A stretch of DNA of 64,000 nucleotides from Prevotella sp. (GTDB lineage Bacteria; Bacillota_I; Bacilli_A; ML615J-28; CAG-313), in assembly GCA_023665755.1 (NCBI GenBank), contig JAMPDF010000004.1, positions 1 through 64,000 of the forward strand, in the 5' to 3' direction. This document shows, one piece after another, positions 51,717 through 61,766 of the stretch. Position 1 is the first letter of the stretch; each line of letters opens with the position of its first letter. The position numbers were made by a program, and so were the translations under genes. A model generated the notes under the pieces. It was given only the letters and a program-made list of their open reading frames with translations, searched no databases and was not told where the DNA came from.

Positions 51717-53195
51717 TTATGCATCTATTTTGGTTTCTTCAAATGGTTTTGTTTCTTTAGTTTGTTCTGGTTGTGTATTTTTATCTTGTTTTACTTGAGT
51801 AACTAATTTCCCACCTAAATATCCAGCAAGAATAGATTTAATATCAATACCTAACGTTTGTTCTAAACTTTGTATCAATTGGGATCCATTACTAGTAACT
51901 TCTTTGGCTAATTTTGCTGTATTCCCTTCTCCATACATTGTAATCGAACCAATTTGACCATATGCTTCAGCAAGAGGTTCTGAATAAGCCTTGACAACGT
52001 CTGGTAATACACCCGAATTTAAAATCAATTCAAGGACGGATGCTTCACCCATCTTCTTCATAGCCTCAGCCTTTTTCTCAATAGCTTCAGCCTCTGCTTC
52101 ACCTTTTGCAAGTATACCGGCTGCTTCTTGTTCTGCTGCATATCTAGATGCCTCAGATTGTGCTTTTAACGCATAAGCACGTTGTTCTTCTTCATAGCGA
52201 GATGCTTCTGCTGCTTTTTGTCGTTTAAATAATTCTGCTTGAGCAATTTGTTCTGCTGCATATTTTTCTGCATCTGCTGTTTTCTTGATTTGAGCTTCTA
52301 ATTGGCGTTCTTGAAGTTCGACTTCTTTTTGTCCAAGTTCGACTTCCCTTTCACGCTTAGCAATATCTGCATTTACTTTTGCAACATTGATTTCTTGTTG
52401 ACGTTTTTGCTCTTCGATGGAATAGGCCGCATCTGCTGTTGCTCTTGCTGTATCAGTTTTCATTTTTAACTCTGCTTGACGAAGAGCAAGACTTGTATTT
52501 TGTTCAACAATAAGCGTTTCTGCATCTATTCTAGCCTTATTTGCTGTTTCGTTTGCTTCTGACTGTGCAATGGCAACATCTCGTTCAGCTTGGGCTCTTG
52601 CTATACTTGCATTTTTTGAAATTTGTGCAATATTATCTACACCAAGATTTTCAATTACACGATTATCATCAATAAAATTTTGGATAGTTAAATTAATGAT
52701 TTGAAGTCCCATTCTTGCCATATCTTGTGTTGCATTTTCTTTTACTTTTTCTGCAAATAAATCACGATTATGAACCAAATCCTCTAATTTCATTTGCCCA
52801 ATGATTTCACGCATATTTCCTTCTAAAACTTCTTTTGCAATAGAACGAATGCCATCTAAGTTTTGTTGTAAGAAAATTTGTGATGCTTTTGAAAGCGCCT
52901 CAGGTTCTGAATCAATTTTAATATTAGCAACACCATCTACAAAAATATTAATAAATTCTTTTGTTGGCACTGCATTAGATGTTTTAATATCCACTTGGAT
53001 TAAACTAAGTGGTATTTTATCTACTCTTTCTAGTCCTGGGAATCGAAATCCTGCTCGACCAATTAATACTCTTTGTTTGAATGGGCCTGTAATAATAAAA
53101 GCAGTATCCGGTGGTGCTTTTACATACGATATGCCAATTAAAATTAGCACAATGAGTACTATGGCAGCAATAATAATATAAGTTATGTAGTCCAT
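51717..53195 (-). CDS. floT: Flotillin (SPFH/band-7) family protein FloT
   Basis: 492 aa. An N-terminal membrane hairpin (TYIIIAAIVLIVLILIGISYV) is followed by an SPFH domain (~30-190, with GPFKQRVLIGRAGFRFPGLERVDKIPLSLIQ). A long Ala/Glu/Lys/Gln-rich coiled coil (~200-400) with repeated EAxA/ERQ motifs precedes a C-terminal oligomerisation region with SGVLPDVVKAY. Flotillins organise lipid microdomains and influence secretion and biofilm proteins. Its promoter is upstream of 53195 and the SD is AAAGGAG. A functional link to the SipW/TasA operon is only suggested by known biofilm roles. Confidence 0.93.
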   Translation of the reverse strand: MDYITYIIIAAIVLIVLILIGISYVKAPPDTAFIITGPFKQRVLIGRAGFRFPGLERVDKIPLSLIQVDIKTSNAVPTKEFINIFVDGVANIKIDSEPEALSKASQIFLQQNLDGIRSIAKEVLEGNMREIIGQMKLEDLVHNRDLFAEKVKENATQDMARMGLQIINLTIQNFIDDNRVIENLGVDNIAQISKNASIARAQAERDVAIAQSEANETANKARIDAETLIVEQNTSLALRQAELKMKTDTARATADAAYSIEEQKRQQEINVAKVNADIAKREREVELGQKEVELQERQLEAQIKKTADAEKYAAEQIAQAELFKRQKAAEASRYEEEQRAYALKAQSEASRYAAEQEAAGILAKGEAEAEAIEKKAEAMKKMGEASVLELILNSGVLPDVVKAYSEPLAEAYGQIGSITMYGEGNTAKLAKEVTSNGSQLIQSLEQTLGIDIKSILAGYLGGKLVTQVKQDKNTQPEQTKETKPFEETKIDA

Positions 53196-53319
53196 TTTAT
53201 TTTCTCCTTTTCTTTAATCTACACTTATATTATACAATATTTGTAAAAATATGTCAATGTATTTTTATGTATTTTTTGTATTTTTCTTCTAAATCCTATT
53301 ATTCATAAATATAAATAAT

Positions 53320-53351
53320 AAAAAGATTGCTAAATAAAAGCAATCTTTTTT
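53320..53351 (-). terminator. Terminator downstream of pepF
   Basis: AAAGATTGCT pairs with AGCAATCTTT (around 53321-53331 and 53339-53349) just after the pepF stop, with a T run on the minus strand. Confidence 0.8.
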
Positions 53352-53355
53352 CATT

Positions 53356-55122
53356 TTATTCTTCAGCTAATAGTTTTTCTAATTCTTCTACAAGTACATC
53401 CATTCTTTCTACTACTGCCATATAAGCATCTTTTTTGGTAAAATCTACACCTGCTTCCTTCACTTGCTCAACTGGATATTTAGATCCTCCAGAACGAAGC
53501 AATTGAATATACCGATCGAATGCACCTGGTACATTATCTTTGACATCTTTGTAAATTTTAAAACTTGCTGCAAAACTAGTTGCATATTGGTATACATAAA
53601 ATGGTGTATAGAATAGATGTGGAATATATGCCCAAACGTATTGTTTTACACCTTCTTTAGTAATATCCATACCATAGTATTTTTTATACAAATCTATCAT
53701 AATGCTAGATAACACTTCATAATTGATAGGTTTACCTTGCGCTACTTCTTGATTAGCCAAATACTCATATTCAGCAAATAAAGTTTGGCGATAGAAAGTA
53801 CTCATAATTTCATCAATTGCTTTTTGAATTACCATAATTTTTTCTTCTTTAGATGCATTAGGTAAGGTTAAAAAGTAATCAAGCAATGCGTGTTCATTAA
53901 ATGTAGAGGCAATCTCTGCTACGAAAATAGTATAATCTTGTAACATTGTTGGTTGTGTTTCTGCCGCATACATAGAATGAATAGAATGTCCTGCCTCATG
54001 TGCTACTGTAAATACACTATCTAAGGTCTTATCATAATTCAATAAAATGAATGGATGCAAATTGGCAACACTTGAAGAATATGCCCCTGTTGCTTTGCCA
54101 TCGCGTTCTTCTACATCAACAAAACCATCTTTTAATACTTCATGCGCTTTTTCTTGAAAATCAGCTGGAAAATTTTGAATAGATGTGAAGAAGAGATTCT
54201 TTGCCTCTTCATATGTATATTCTTTATTAGAATGAGCAAGTTCAAGAAAACGGTCATATGTACAATATTTTTTTAAGCCCAGTGCTTTTTTACGTAATTT
54301 AATGTATTTTTTAACAGATTGATTATGCTTGCCGGCTACATTAATTAAATTCAAAAAAACAGATGTGTCAATATTATTATTATATAAATAACTTTCTAAT
54401 ACAGATGCATAGTTTCTTGCTTTAGCACTAGCTTTATTATCTTGTAATACATTATTATAAATGCTAGCATAAGTATGCTTGTGTGCTTCGAATGTATTAA
54501 ACACAGCTTCAAAAATCTTTTTACGATCACTTGCTTCTTTAGATTGAGCAATCAATGCACGATAATTGCCTTGTGTAACTGTAACAACTTGCTTGTTTTT
54601 CAATTTGACTTCTACACTTTTTCCATCCCCCACAGCTAAAGCACTATAAAGTTCTCCTGCTGATGATGTTACTGGCGCATATAGCGAAAGTAATTTTTCA
54701 CTTGCACTATCTAAAACATGCTTACTTCCCCTAAATAATTTTTCTAATGAAAAACGAAACTCTTCAATTTCTTTATGTCGACTAAGCATCTCCATTACTT
54801 TTTCTTCACCAATTGATATCAATTCTGGTTCAACATAAGCAGTTGTCTCAGATAATGTATAAAATGCCATTCTGCATCTATTGAGCGCTGCAGCATTTTC
54901 TACATCTTTTTTATTTAAATCACTTTTTAATGATGCATACTGATAAACGCGTGAAGCTTCTTCTTCAAATTTTTTCATCAATAAGCAATAAGCAACAAAA
55001 GAATCCTCTTCTCCAAGATGTCCTTGAAATGTTGCAAATTGATTAACCATTTGATAGACACCCTGTAAGGCTTCCTCAAATGCTTCTTTGGTATTAAAAT
55101 GATAAGTTAAATCCCATTGCAT
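53356..55122 (-). CDS. pepF: Oligoendopeptidase F (M3 family)
   Basis: 588 aa, the usual PepF length. The M3 zinc motif TVAHEAGHSIHSMYAAE lies near residue 372, and the downstream glutamate in EIASTFNEHALLD completes the site. A C-terminal SGGSKYPVE block also fits. A cytoplasmic metallopeptidase cutting 7-17-residue peptides, possibly signal-peptide fragments or peptide pheromones. SD is AAAGGAG at ATG 55122. Monocistronic. Confidence 0.95.
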   Translation of the reverse strand: MQWDLTYHFNTKEAFEEALQGVYQMVNQFATFQGHLGEEDSFVAYCLLMKKFEEEASRVYQYASLKSDLNKKDVENAAALNRCRMAFYTLSETTAYVEPELISIGEEKVMEMLSRHKEIEEFRFSLEKLFRGSKHVLDSASEKLLSLYAPVTSSAGELYSALAVGDGKSVEVKLKNKQVVTVTQGNYRALIAQSKEASDRKKIFEAVFNTFEAHKHTYASIYNNVLQDNKASAKARNYASVLESYLYNNNIDTSVFLNLINVAGKHNQSVKKYIKLRKKALGLKKYCTYDRFLELAHSNKEYTYEEAKNLFFTSIQNFPADFQEKAHEVLKDGFVDVEERDGKATGAYSSSVANLHPFILLNYDKTLDSVFTVAHEAGHSIHSMYAAETQPTMLQDYTIFVAEIASTFNEHALLDYFLTLPNASKEEKIMVIQKAIDEIMSTFYRQTLFAEYEYLANQEVAQGKPINYEVLSSIMIDLYKKYYGMDITKEGVKQYVWAYIPHLFYTPFYVYQYATSFAASFKIYKDVKDNVPGAFDRYIQLLRSGGSKYPVEQVKEAGVDFTKKDAYMAVVERMDVLVEELEKLLAEE

Positions 55123-55240
55123 ATATATTTTCTCCTTTTTTCTCTGTATTATTTTACCACATTTTCAATATTTTAACATAGCAAATGGTAATAAAAATAA
55201 ATATACAAGGAAGATAAATATATTTTTACTTACCCTATAA

Positions 55241-55271
55241 AAAAGAAAATAGGGCTTATGCCCTACTTTCT
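55241..55271 (-). terminator. Terminator of the InlB-repeat lipoprotein gene
   Basis: TAGGGC (55250-55255) pairs with GCCCTA (55260-55265), extended by A/T and G-rich flanks with one bulge, followed by a T run on the minus strand. Confidence 0.75.
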
Positions 55272-57312
55272 ATTGAGGATTATATTTATCTCCATTATTG
55301 AAATAACCAAAAGTAAATGCCATACCTTGATAATACATACATAGATATTCACCTTGATATATTGCATTCGTTGGATCTACAATTTGTGAATTGGTAATAT
55401 CAAATAAACCATTTGTTGTACCATATGCATATCCTGCAGTTGCTGTAGCTGCAGAAGTTTGGAATACAGGTGCACCTTGTCCACCTGCTTGTGCAAGCAA
55501 ACCTGCAATATATGGATTATTTTCACCAAATTCAAATGCTTGGTAATTATCAAATTGAAGTGATCCTTTGATAATGTCATTGGTTAATCCTTCAGCATCA
55601 CCTGATTTATTGACACAGATTAAATTCATATATGTTAATGTATTATCTAAATTGCTCTTTAAGAATGAACGACCAAATGGTGTAAATAGCGCATTTAATC
55701 CTTTGATTTGTGGTACAAAAGCACTTGCTTTTACCACAGTAAACCAACCTTCACTACCTGTTACATAAGATTCTAATGTAGAATTTTCAATAAATGTTTT
55801 AGCAGGATATCCACCATTAGCCGATTTTGGACTTACATGGTCTTGAATAATAACTGGACCACCAGCACCAATCATTTCAGAATCCTTAATAGTTACTTTG
55901 TCAGAACCCCAGTTATATACAAAGCAGTTGAAAGAATCATATGCACGACATTTTTCAATCAAATATGGTTGAGATGTACGATTAGGGAAATATGCAATAA
56001 ATGAACAAGATGTAATATTGTTATAAGCAGTGAATGTACCTGCTTCTACCTTCATGAAAATTTGACCACCTGATTTGATTACATTTTCAACGCGTGGTGC
56101 ATTACCAATGATGTTCACGCCTTCAATTGAAGATGTAGCTGTTTCAGCGCCTCGTAATTTAATTAATGTAGCATGAGAAATCACTTCTCCTTCTGCAACA
56201 ATTTTATTGTCACCACGAACTACTTCTTTAAAAGATTGTGTATCTAATGTAAAATAGTTTCCATAGATATGTAGTTCTTCATCATCTACTAATTCTCTAA
56301 TATAAAAATCCATCCAGTCTTTCATAGAACCAAGTGCTCTTTCATAGTCAGAATCAGATTTTGAAAGTTCATGTTCTTGATAGAAGAAATAGCTTGGTAC
56401 ATCTTTTGCGGTAAGAACAATATCATTTTGGAAAATAAATGCTTGTGGATGAAAGTCAAGTTGTAATCCATTTTCAGTCTTGAATGCATTCCATGCCTCT
56501 GCTTCATTACCACTTTTTCTATTTTCTAAATAAGCAAGTTCTTTTGATGTATAAACGTTATATCCGTCTACTACATCAAATTCATACGTTACTGTATATT
56601 TTTCTTTATTTTCTAATTGCTTTTCAGTTAATCCTTTTGGTAATACAGAGATTTGGAATGATTGACCAATTGCTTCTTCTGAGAAGTCTACTGTGCAAGC
56701 AACATAATCTAATTGTTCTACATAACGATTCAAATTTGTTTCATCTAAAACAACATAATCACCATTTTCTAAAATAGCAATTGTAATTTCATATTCCCAA
56801 GATTCTACTGTAGTTGGTGTTGTTTTTCCTGTTGCAAGTTCATATTTTACAAAACTAACCTTAGGTTCTGCACGCCAAGGATTATCATCACCTACTAAGT
56901 AATTTTTTGTCAAATCCATAAATTCAATACGCTTATTGTCTTTTTCTTTTTTATTGGCTTGATATAGCACAATATTAGAAGGCAATTGTACATCATTGAT
57001 TAGTATTTTATTTTGTGATGCATCTACTTCCCATCTTGCATATAAAGTAATACTTTCGTTTACTACTTCTTCAAATGTATATTCAGTTGCATATGTTTTT
57101 TCTAAATACCAACCTTTAAATTCATACCCTTCTCTTGTAGGGTCTTCTGGCTTTTCAACCTTTTGACCTTCTTCTACTTCAACTTCTTTAATGGTGGATC
57201 CACCCATTGTGTCAAATGTAACCTTATATGTCTTGGTTTCTATACATGAAGCCATCAAAAGACCAAAGACTACAAAGATGCCTAATAAGAAAACTTTTTT
57301 TAAACTCTTCAT
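55270..57312 (-). CDS. Lipoprotein with InlB B-repeat and beta-helix
   Basis: 680 aa. Lipobox LMASC (signal MKSLKKVFLLGIFVVFG), one InlB/Listeria-Bacteroides B-repeat (residues ~35-95, YKVTFDTMGG..GYEFKGWYLE..YARWE), then Ig-like and beta-helix regions (~380-560, with VIKSGGQIFMKVEAG and TIKDSEMIGAGGPVII). No catalytic motif was found. It may bind glycans or a host surface. The start is ATG 57312 after AAAGGAG. A longer frame adds six residues. It lies 75 bases downstream of the ABC cluster, so it may belong to the same unit. Confidence 0.78.
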   Translation of the reverse strand: MKSLKKVFLLGIFVVFGLLMASCIETKTYKVTFDTMGGSTIKEVEVEEGQKVEKPEDPTREGYEFKGWYLEKTYATEYTFEEVVNESITLYARWEVDASQNKILINDVQLPSNIVLYQANKKEKDNKRIEFMDLTKNYLVGDDNPWRAEPKVSFVKYELATGKTTPTTVESWEYEITIAILENGDYVVLDETNLNRYVEQLDYVACTVDFSEEAIGQSFQISVLPKGLTEKQLENKEKYTVTYEFDVVDGYNVYTSKELAYLENRKSGNEAEAWNAFKTENGLQLDFHPQAFIFQNDIVLTAKDVPSYFFYQEHELSKSDSDYERALGSMKDWMDFYIRELVDDEELHIYGNYFTLDTQSFKEVVRGDNKIVAEGEVISHATLIKLRGAETATSSIEGVNIIGNAPRVENVIKSGGQIFMKVEAGTFTAYNNITSCSFIAYFPNRTSQPYLIEKCRAYDSFNCFVYNWGSDKVTIKDSEMIGAGGPVIIQDHVSPKSANGGYPAKTFIENSTLESYVTGSEGWFTVVKASAFVPQIKGLNALFTPFGRSFLKSNLDNTLTYMNLICVNKSGDAEGLTNDIIKGSLQFDNYQAFEFGENNPYIAGLLAQAGGQGAPVFQTSAATATAGYAYGTTNGLFDITNSQIVDPTNAIYQGEYLCMYYQGMAFTFGYFNNGDKYNPQ

Positions 57313-57387
57313 ATTTTTCTCCTTTTTCATTTTTTACCACATTTTTTTAATCTACATTATTCTTTTTGTGGTGTAAAAGAATATGTT

Positions 57388-57843
57388 TTAAAACCAATCA
57401 TTATCCATTGCATAGATTTCTATTTCTATGCTTTTTTTCTTGTTATCTGTCGCACGAATAATAATGGTTGCGGTACCCTTTTCATGAAACTCAATGGTTG
57501 CGGTACCATCAGCATTTTCAGTAACACTGAATACTCTTGATTTTTCATCATATGCATATTCCAATTTTTGATTGGTTGCATTATCTGGTTTCAATTGACA
57601 TTTGATGACAACCTTTAAACCAGGTGTAAATTGTTCACTGATATACCCTTCAATCCCTTGATCGATTTTAGGCTTTTCATCAGGCTTTAATGGGTCATAT
57701 TTTGTATATCCATCTGTAATGCATATAATTTCCTCAACATACTTTGTTTCATTATATACTCTCATTCTAAGCCCAATGAAACCAGGAACAACAATAGCAA
57801 TAATAAATATCACACCTATTGTTAAAATAACTGATTTTTTCAT
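57388..57843 (-). CDS. Exported Ig-like small protein of the ABC cluster
   Basis: 151 aa. N-terminal hydrophobic segment (MKKSVILTIGVIFIIAIVVPGFIGL), then a ~120-residue domain rich in beta strands (KLEYAYDEKSRVFSVTENADGTATIEFHEKGTATIIIRATD) resembling a BIG/Ig-like fold. The ATG at 57843 uses the SD AGGGGT, which overlaps the stop of the permease gene five bases away. That suggests translational coupling. It may be an exported partner of the ABC exporter. Function not known. Confidence 0.6.
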   Translation of the reverse strand: MKKSVILTIGVIFIIAIVVPGFIGLRMRVYNETKYVEEIICITDGYTKYDPLKPDEKPKIDQGIEGYISEQFTPGLKVVIKCQLKPDNATNQKLEYAYDEKSRVFSVTENADGTATIEFHEKGTATIIIRATDNKKKSIEIEIYAMDNDWF

Positions 57844-57848
57844 AGCAA

Positions 57849-59522
57849 TTACCCCTGTATTTCATAATAATATGCTTTAATTTTTTTCAAAAACATATAT
57901 AAACTAGAGCCAAAAATAACTAAACTAATCAATAATAACTTCACAAAACCAATCGTCAAATCATTATTATATAAACTAGCCTCTGATAATAGCTTATAGG
58001 CAACAACCGCATAAATAATAGAAATAATAAATGCAAGTCCTGTAGATTTATTTTCATTTGGGTTATCAATGGAAACACCAGTTGTGGCATATTGCTCATT
58101 TTGAGGATGAATGATATCTAATGTAGCACTATATATCATGTGACCTATATGTAAAAATAAGATTGCAAAACCAAATAAGACAATATCACCTACATGAAAC
58201 TGCACAGAATGACCAAAAATAGCTACAGTTGCAAATACGCTTGGTATAGAAAACAAGATATTAAAGAATAACTTAGCAAGTAGCGGATAAACCGCATCAA
58301 TAGGCTTTGTTTTCTTCATATATCCGGCACGTCCTTCTCTACTATAATAAGTAGAAATCAGTGCATTAGAAGCCAAAAGCGGTAAACAAATCAATAATAC
58401 ATTAAATGTATAAATTAGCCAATTTCCTAGTTCTCTTGTATCCATAGCTTTATAAATGGCGTTTAGTAGTAGAATTAAAATAGGTACAATAATATAAACC
58501 ATTAAATAATTAATTGATATATCAATTGTTCTTAAATTAATCTTAAATTCTTTATTGACAAAAGTCAAATAATGCCCATGCTTTTTATTTTTTCCATTTG
58601 TTTTATTGCTTTTGTTTAATTCAAAATTTTTAGCCATCATCACAAAGAATAATGGTCTAGACGCAAAATAAGATATAAAGAATAAAATAGCAGATACTCC
58701 AATTAAAATAGCAAATTTACCTATGGTAAAGAAATTGATACCAAAAGCGCCACCTTTTGACTGTTCACCAATCATAATTCGAATCAACTGATTCATTAGA
58801 AATAATTTTTGTTCTACAAGTAGTAAAAATTCACGAATACTATTTCGAATGGTTGGCCATTGGTTAATCAAATCAATATTTTCTGGGATAAGACCTATCA
58901 AGTATACTGCAAGCCAAATAAGTCCAGCAAGTACGAGTAGAAAAACAATAAACTCTATGATTGCGTTTTTCTTCAAAAATCTATAGATATATAATACCGG
59001 TATAGAGAAAATAGCACCAAGCAATACTGGAAGCGCTACAATCAACAATAATGGTATCCACATCCAAATATATACCCAAAATGAACAATAACCCTGTGTA
59101 AATAATAACGTAATACAAGACAAGCTAATAGGTATTAATAAACTAAAACTTTTCTTTAATTCATATACATAAAATACAATAATCTTAGAAATAAAAATCT
59201 GATTGGCTCTAACGGGTAAAGTAATTAATACTCTATTATCTTCTGCAAAATATAAATTTTTCATTAATTCTACTGTACAAGAGATAAAAGATAAGGCCAG
59301 TGATATAGTGAGTACAAGTACCATAATCCGTGGTGATTCATCATATAAAAAGATACCAAATCGATTACACAATGATAAAATAATATATATAACTGCCGTA
59401 ATAATAAGAAATTTAACCAAGGATAAAATGACTTTTCGTAAAGCTTCTTTCTTATTTTTAATCCACCCTAAATCAATCTTATCCCGAAGTTGCATCACGA
59501 CAAGTGTCTTCAAGTGATTCAT
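57849..59522 (-). CDS. ABC-2-type transporter permease
   Basis: 557 aa with roughly 10-12 hydrophobic segments, among them VIYIILSLCNRFGIFLY near the N-terminus and IVPILILLLNAIYK. Its start overlaps the spacing of the ATPase stop three bases away. This is the membrane half of an exporter with the ATPase fused to a YwaF-like domain encoded just upstream. Substrate unknown. The charged KKNSKTNGKNKKHGH loop is cytoplasmic. Nothing points to a bacteriocin or antibiotic pump. Confidence 0.78.
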   Translation of the reverse strand: MNHLKTLVVMQLRDKIDLGWIKNKKEALRKVILSLVKFLIITAVIYIILSLCNRFGIFLYDESPRIMVLVLTISLALSFISCTVELMKNLYFAEDNRVLITLPVRANQIFISKIIVFYVYELKKSFSLLIPISLSCITLLFTQGYCSFWVYIWMWIPLLLIVALPVLLGAIFSIPVLYIYRFLKKNAIIEFIVFLLVLAGLIWLAVYLIGLIPENIDLINQWPTIRNSIREFLLLVEQKLFLMNQLIRIMIGEQSKGGAFGINFFTIGKFAILIGVSAILFFISYFASRPLFFVMMAKNFELNKSNKTNGKNKKHGHYLTFVNKEFKINLRTIDISINYLMVYIIVPILILLLNAIYKAMDTRELGNWLIYTFNVLLICLPLLASNALISTYYSREGRAGYMKKTKPIDAVYPLLAKLFFNILFSIPSVFATVAIFGHSVQFHVGDIVLFGFAILFLHIGHMIYSATLDIIHPQNEQYATTGVSIDNPNENKSTGLAFIISIIYAVVAYKLLSEASLYNNDLTIGFVKLLLISLVIFGSSLYMFLKKIKAYYYEIQG

Positions 59523-59525
59523 ATC

Positions 59526-61622
59526 TTATTCCTCATGACTTTCAATGGTATCTAAATAAAATTGCTCAAGCGTAGTTCCTGATGATTCAATTTCTTCTAA
59601 TGTTTTTATGCATTGAATCTGTCCTTTTTTGATGATAGCGATTCTTCCACAAAGCTTTTCTACAATGTCAATCAAATGAGAACTAAAGAAAACAATATTT
59701 CCTTCTGCGGCATGTTGTTTCATGCACTCTTTGACTTGATAAATACTTGTTGGATCAAGACCTGTAAGAGGTTCATCTAAAATCCACACTTTTGGATTGT
59801 GAACAAGTGCAGACATAATCGTAATTTTTTGTTTCATTCCATGAGAATAAGTTTTAATTTTACTATCAATAGAACCTTGTAATTCAAATATTTGAATGTA
59901 TTTTTCAATCCGAGTATTTCGATCTTCTTCTGATACATTATAAATATCGGCAATATAATTTATATATTCTCTTCCAGTTAATTTTTCATATAATGCATAG
60001 TGGTCAGGTACATAACCAATATTAGATTTTGCATCTACTGGTGAAGTGGCTACATCATAACCACAAATTTCAATAGCTCCTTCTGTAATCGGTTGTATAC
60101 CTACTGTGCTTTTGATAATAGTTGATTTACCTGCTCCATTAGGTCCAAGAAAACCAAAAATTTCACCTGCATGAACCTCTAAATTGGCATCCTTTACTGC
60201 GTATACTTTACTAGTCGCATATTTTTTTGAAAAATGCTTTAACTCCATTTTTGCTTCAATTGATTCATTCATCTTATTCTCCTTTCCTATACCAGCACAC
60301 AAGGCAGCATACTCATGTAATCGAATGGCTCTTAATTTCATATGTAATTCATAATGACTATCTGCTATTCTAAAGAATTCACCATAAATGAACCACACCC
60401 CAAGTCCAAGCGCTACATAAACTAAGAAAAAAACAAGTTGATATAACGGATGAAATTCAAGTTCTAATCCCGCTATATGAATAGTCGTACTTAAATTAAA
60501 TATTTTTTCTGCCCATGTACCCAGTTTATCCGCAACATAATCGCTATTGATAAAGAAATAATCAACTGGATGTCCTTTTGCACTAAACACAACATTGAGT
60601 ACCAACACTAAGAAAAAGTAACCAAAAAACCAAATCATTGACCATTTGAATTCCTTTAATGTAGGACGCTTGAATTGTTTTAATGCAACAAGTAAAATTG
60701 GCATAAAGAAAGCAATCCAGTGGTTGTACCAAAAATTGAAAATACGCATACTAAACAAATTCACACTATCTGGATAGTTTGGCATAAGCATAGCAATCAA
60801 TGCACCCATTACATTGATAAAATAAGTAAAATAAAATAAGCGCTTGCGTTTAAAGATTAAGCAAATTGGAATAATGAACATTGCTGTATTGCAAAGATGA
60901 AATGGCCATGTCCAAGGTTCCAAAAAGTTTGTATAATTAAAATTAACTAAAAATCCAACCATTGTTGCTATACTAATAAATATTAAACTAAATCGAATTA
61001 CTTCTTCTCGTTGATTACGTAGCGTAAAATATAACACAAAAGGCACAATAATACCAATGTATATTAATATACGATGTGCAAAACTAATATCCTTTACAAC
61101 AATAGAAGCTTTTGCCTCACCCAACATAAACTGTGGTAAATAAGATGGTAAACATGCGATAAGCAATAATACAAATATACCAAGCATTTGAAAAATATCT
61201 TGTGCTCGCGTTTTCATCCCTCTATCTATAATCAAATAATAGATACTTTCTATTATACCGATGATTGCCTCTAGCATATATACAATACTCAATAAATGGA
61301 TTCCTGTTTTACCACACAACAATTGCGAAATAGGTAAGGCTAGTACTAAATTGAGAATATGAATAGGTAAACAAGCAAATCTAGCTAAATTTTTAGCCGT
61401 CTTAAAATGAAAGAAAGGTCTCATTAATATAATTAAAATAGCCACAAAGTTAAACCATATCGCAAGTAAGCAAATAATCGTTAACCCTTTATTTGCTAGT
61501 GGAGATGTATCTAACCCTACATACCCACCGATTGTTTGTTGATAGCAAAATAAACGAAACGTAAATAATGCCATAAAAAAGAAAGGAATAATTCTTTCAA
61601 ATATTAATTTCCGTGTTTTCAT
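59526..61622 (-). CDS. YwaF-like membrane domain fused to ABC transporter ATPase
   Basis: 698 aa. Residues ~1-445 form at least ten membrane helices with WTWPFHLCNTAMFI, the WPLHLCN-type signature of the YwaF/TIGR02206 (TMEM164-like) family. Residues ~455-698 are a complete ABC ATPase: Walker A GPNGAGKST, Q-loop, signature SHGMKQK in place of LSGGQ, Walker B VWILDEP and H-loop SSHLID. At 60272 an in-frame ATG (residue 451, MNES) is preceded by AAAGGAG, a strong internal SD. A separate ATPase may therefore also be made. The long-form start is ATG 61622 after AAAGGAG. The permease follows 3 bases later. Confidence 0.85.
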   Translation of the reverse strand: MKTRKLIFERIIPFFFMALFTFRLFCYQQTIGGYVGLDTSPLANKGLTIICLLAIWFNFVAILIILMRPFFHFKTAKNLARFACLPIHILNLVLALPISQLLCGKTGIHLLSIVYMLEAIIGIIESIYYLIIDRGMKTRAQDIFQMLGIFVLLLIACLPSYLPQFMLGEAKASIVVKDISFAHRILIYIGIIVPFVLYFTLRNQREEVIRFSLIFISIATMVGFLVNFNYTNFLEPWTWPFHLCNTAMFIIPICLIFKRKRLFYFTYFINVMGALIAMLMPNYPDSVNLFSMRIFNFWYNHWIAFFMPILLVALKQFKRPTLKEFKWSMIWFFGYFFLVLVLNVVFSAKGHPVDYFFINSDYVADKLGTWAEKIFNLSTTIHIAGLELEFHPLYQLVFFLVYVALGLGVWFIYGEFFRIADSHYELHMKLRAIRLHEYAALCAGIGKENKMNESIEAKMELKHFSKKYATSKVYAVKDANLEVHAGEIFGFLGPNGAGKSTIIKSTVGIQPITEGAIEICGYDVATSPVDAKSNIGYVPDHYALYEKLTGREYINYIADIYNVSEEDRNTRIEKYIQIFELQGSIDSKIKTYSHGMKQKITIMSALVHNPKVWILDEPLTGLDPTSIYQVKECMKQHAAEGNIVFFSSHLIDIVEKLCGRIAIIKKGQIQCIKTLEEIESSGTTLEQFYLDTIESHEE

Positions 61623-61720
61623 AGAAATCTCCTTTTTACTCCTCAATATTTTACATCAATTTGACATAATTTGCAATACTCTTTCAACTAGGTGGCATAA
61701 ATTGCTAGGTAAAAGGCATT

Positions 61721-61756
61721 AAAAAAGACTATTTATGAAATGAAATAGCCTTTATT
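61721..61756 (-). terminator. Terminator of the small membrane protein gene
   Basis: GACTATTT (61727-61734) pairs with AAATAGCC (61743-61750) with one G-U, and a T run follows on the minus strand. Confidence 0.7.
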
Positions 61757-61766
61757 TTTGTTCATG

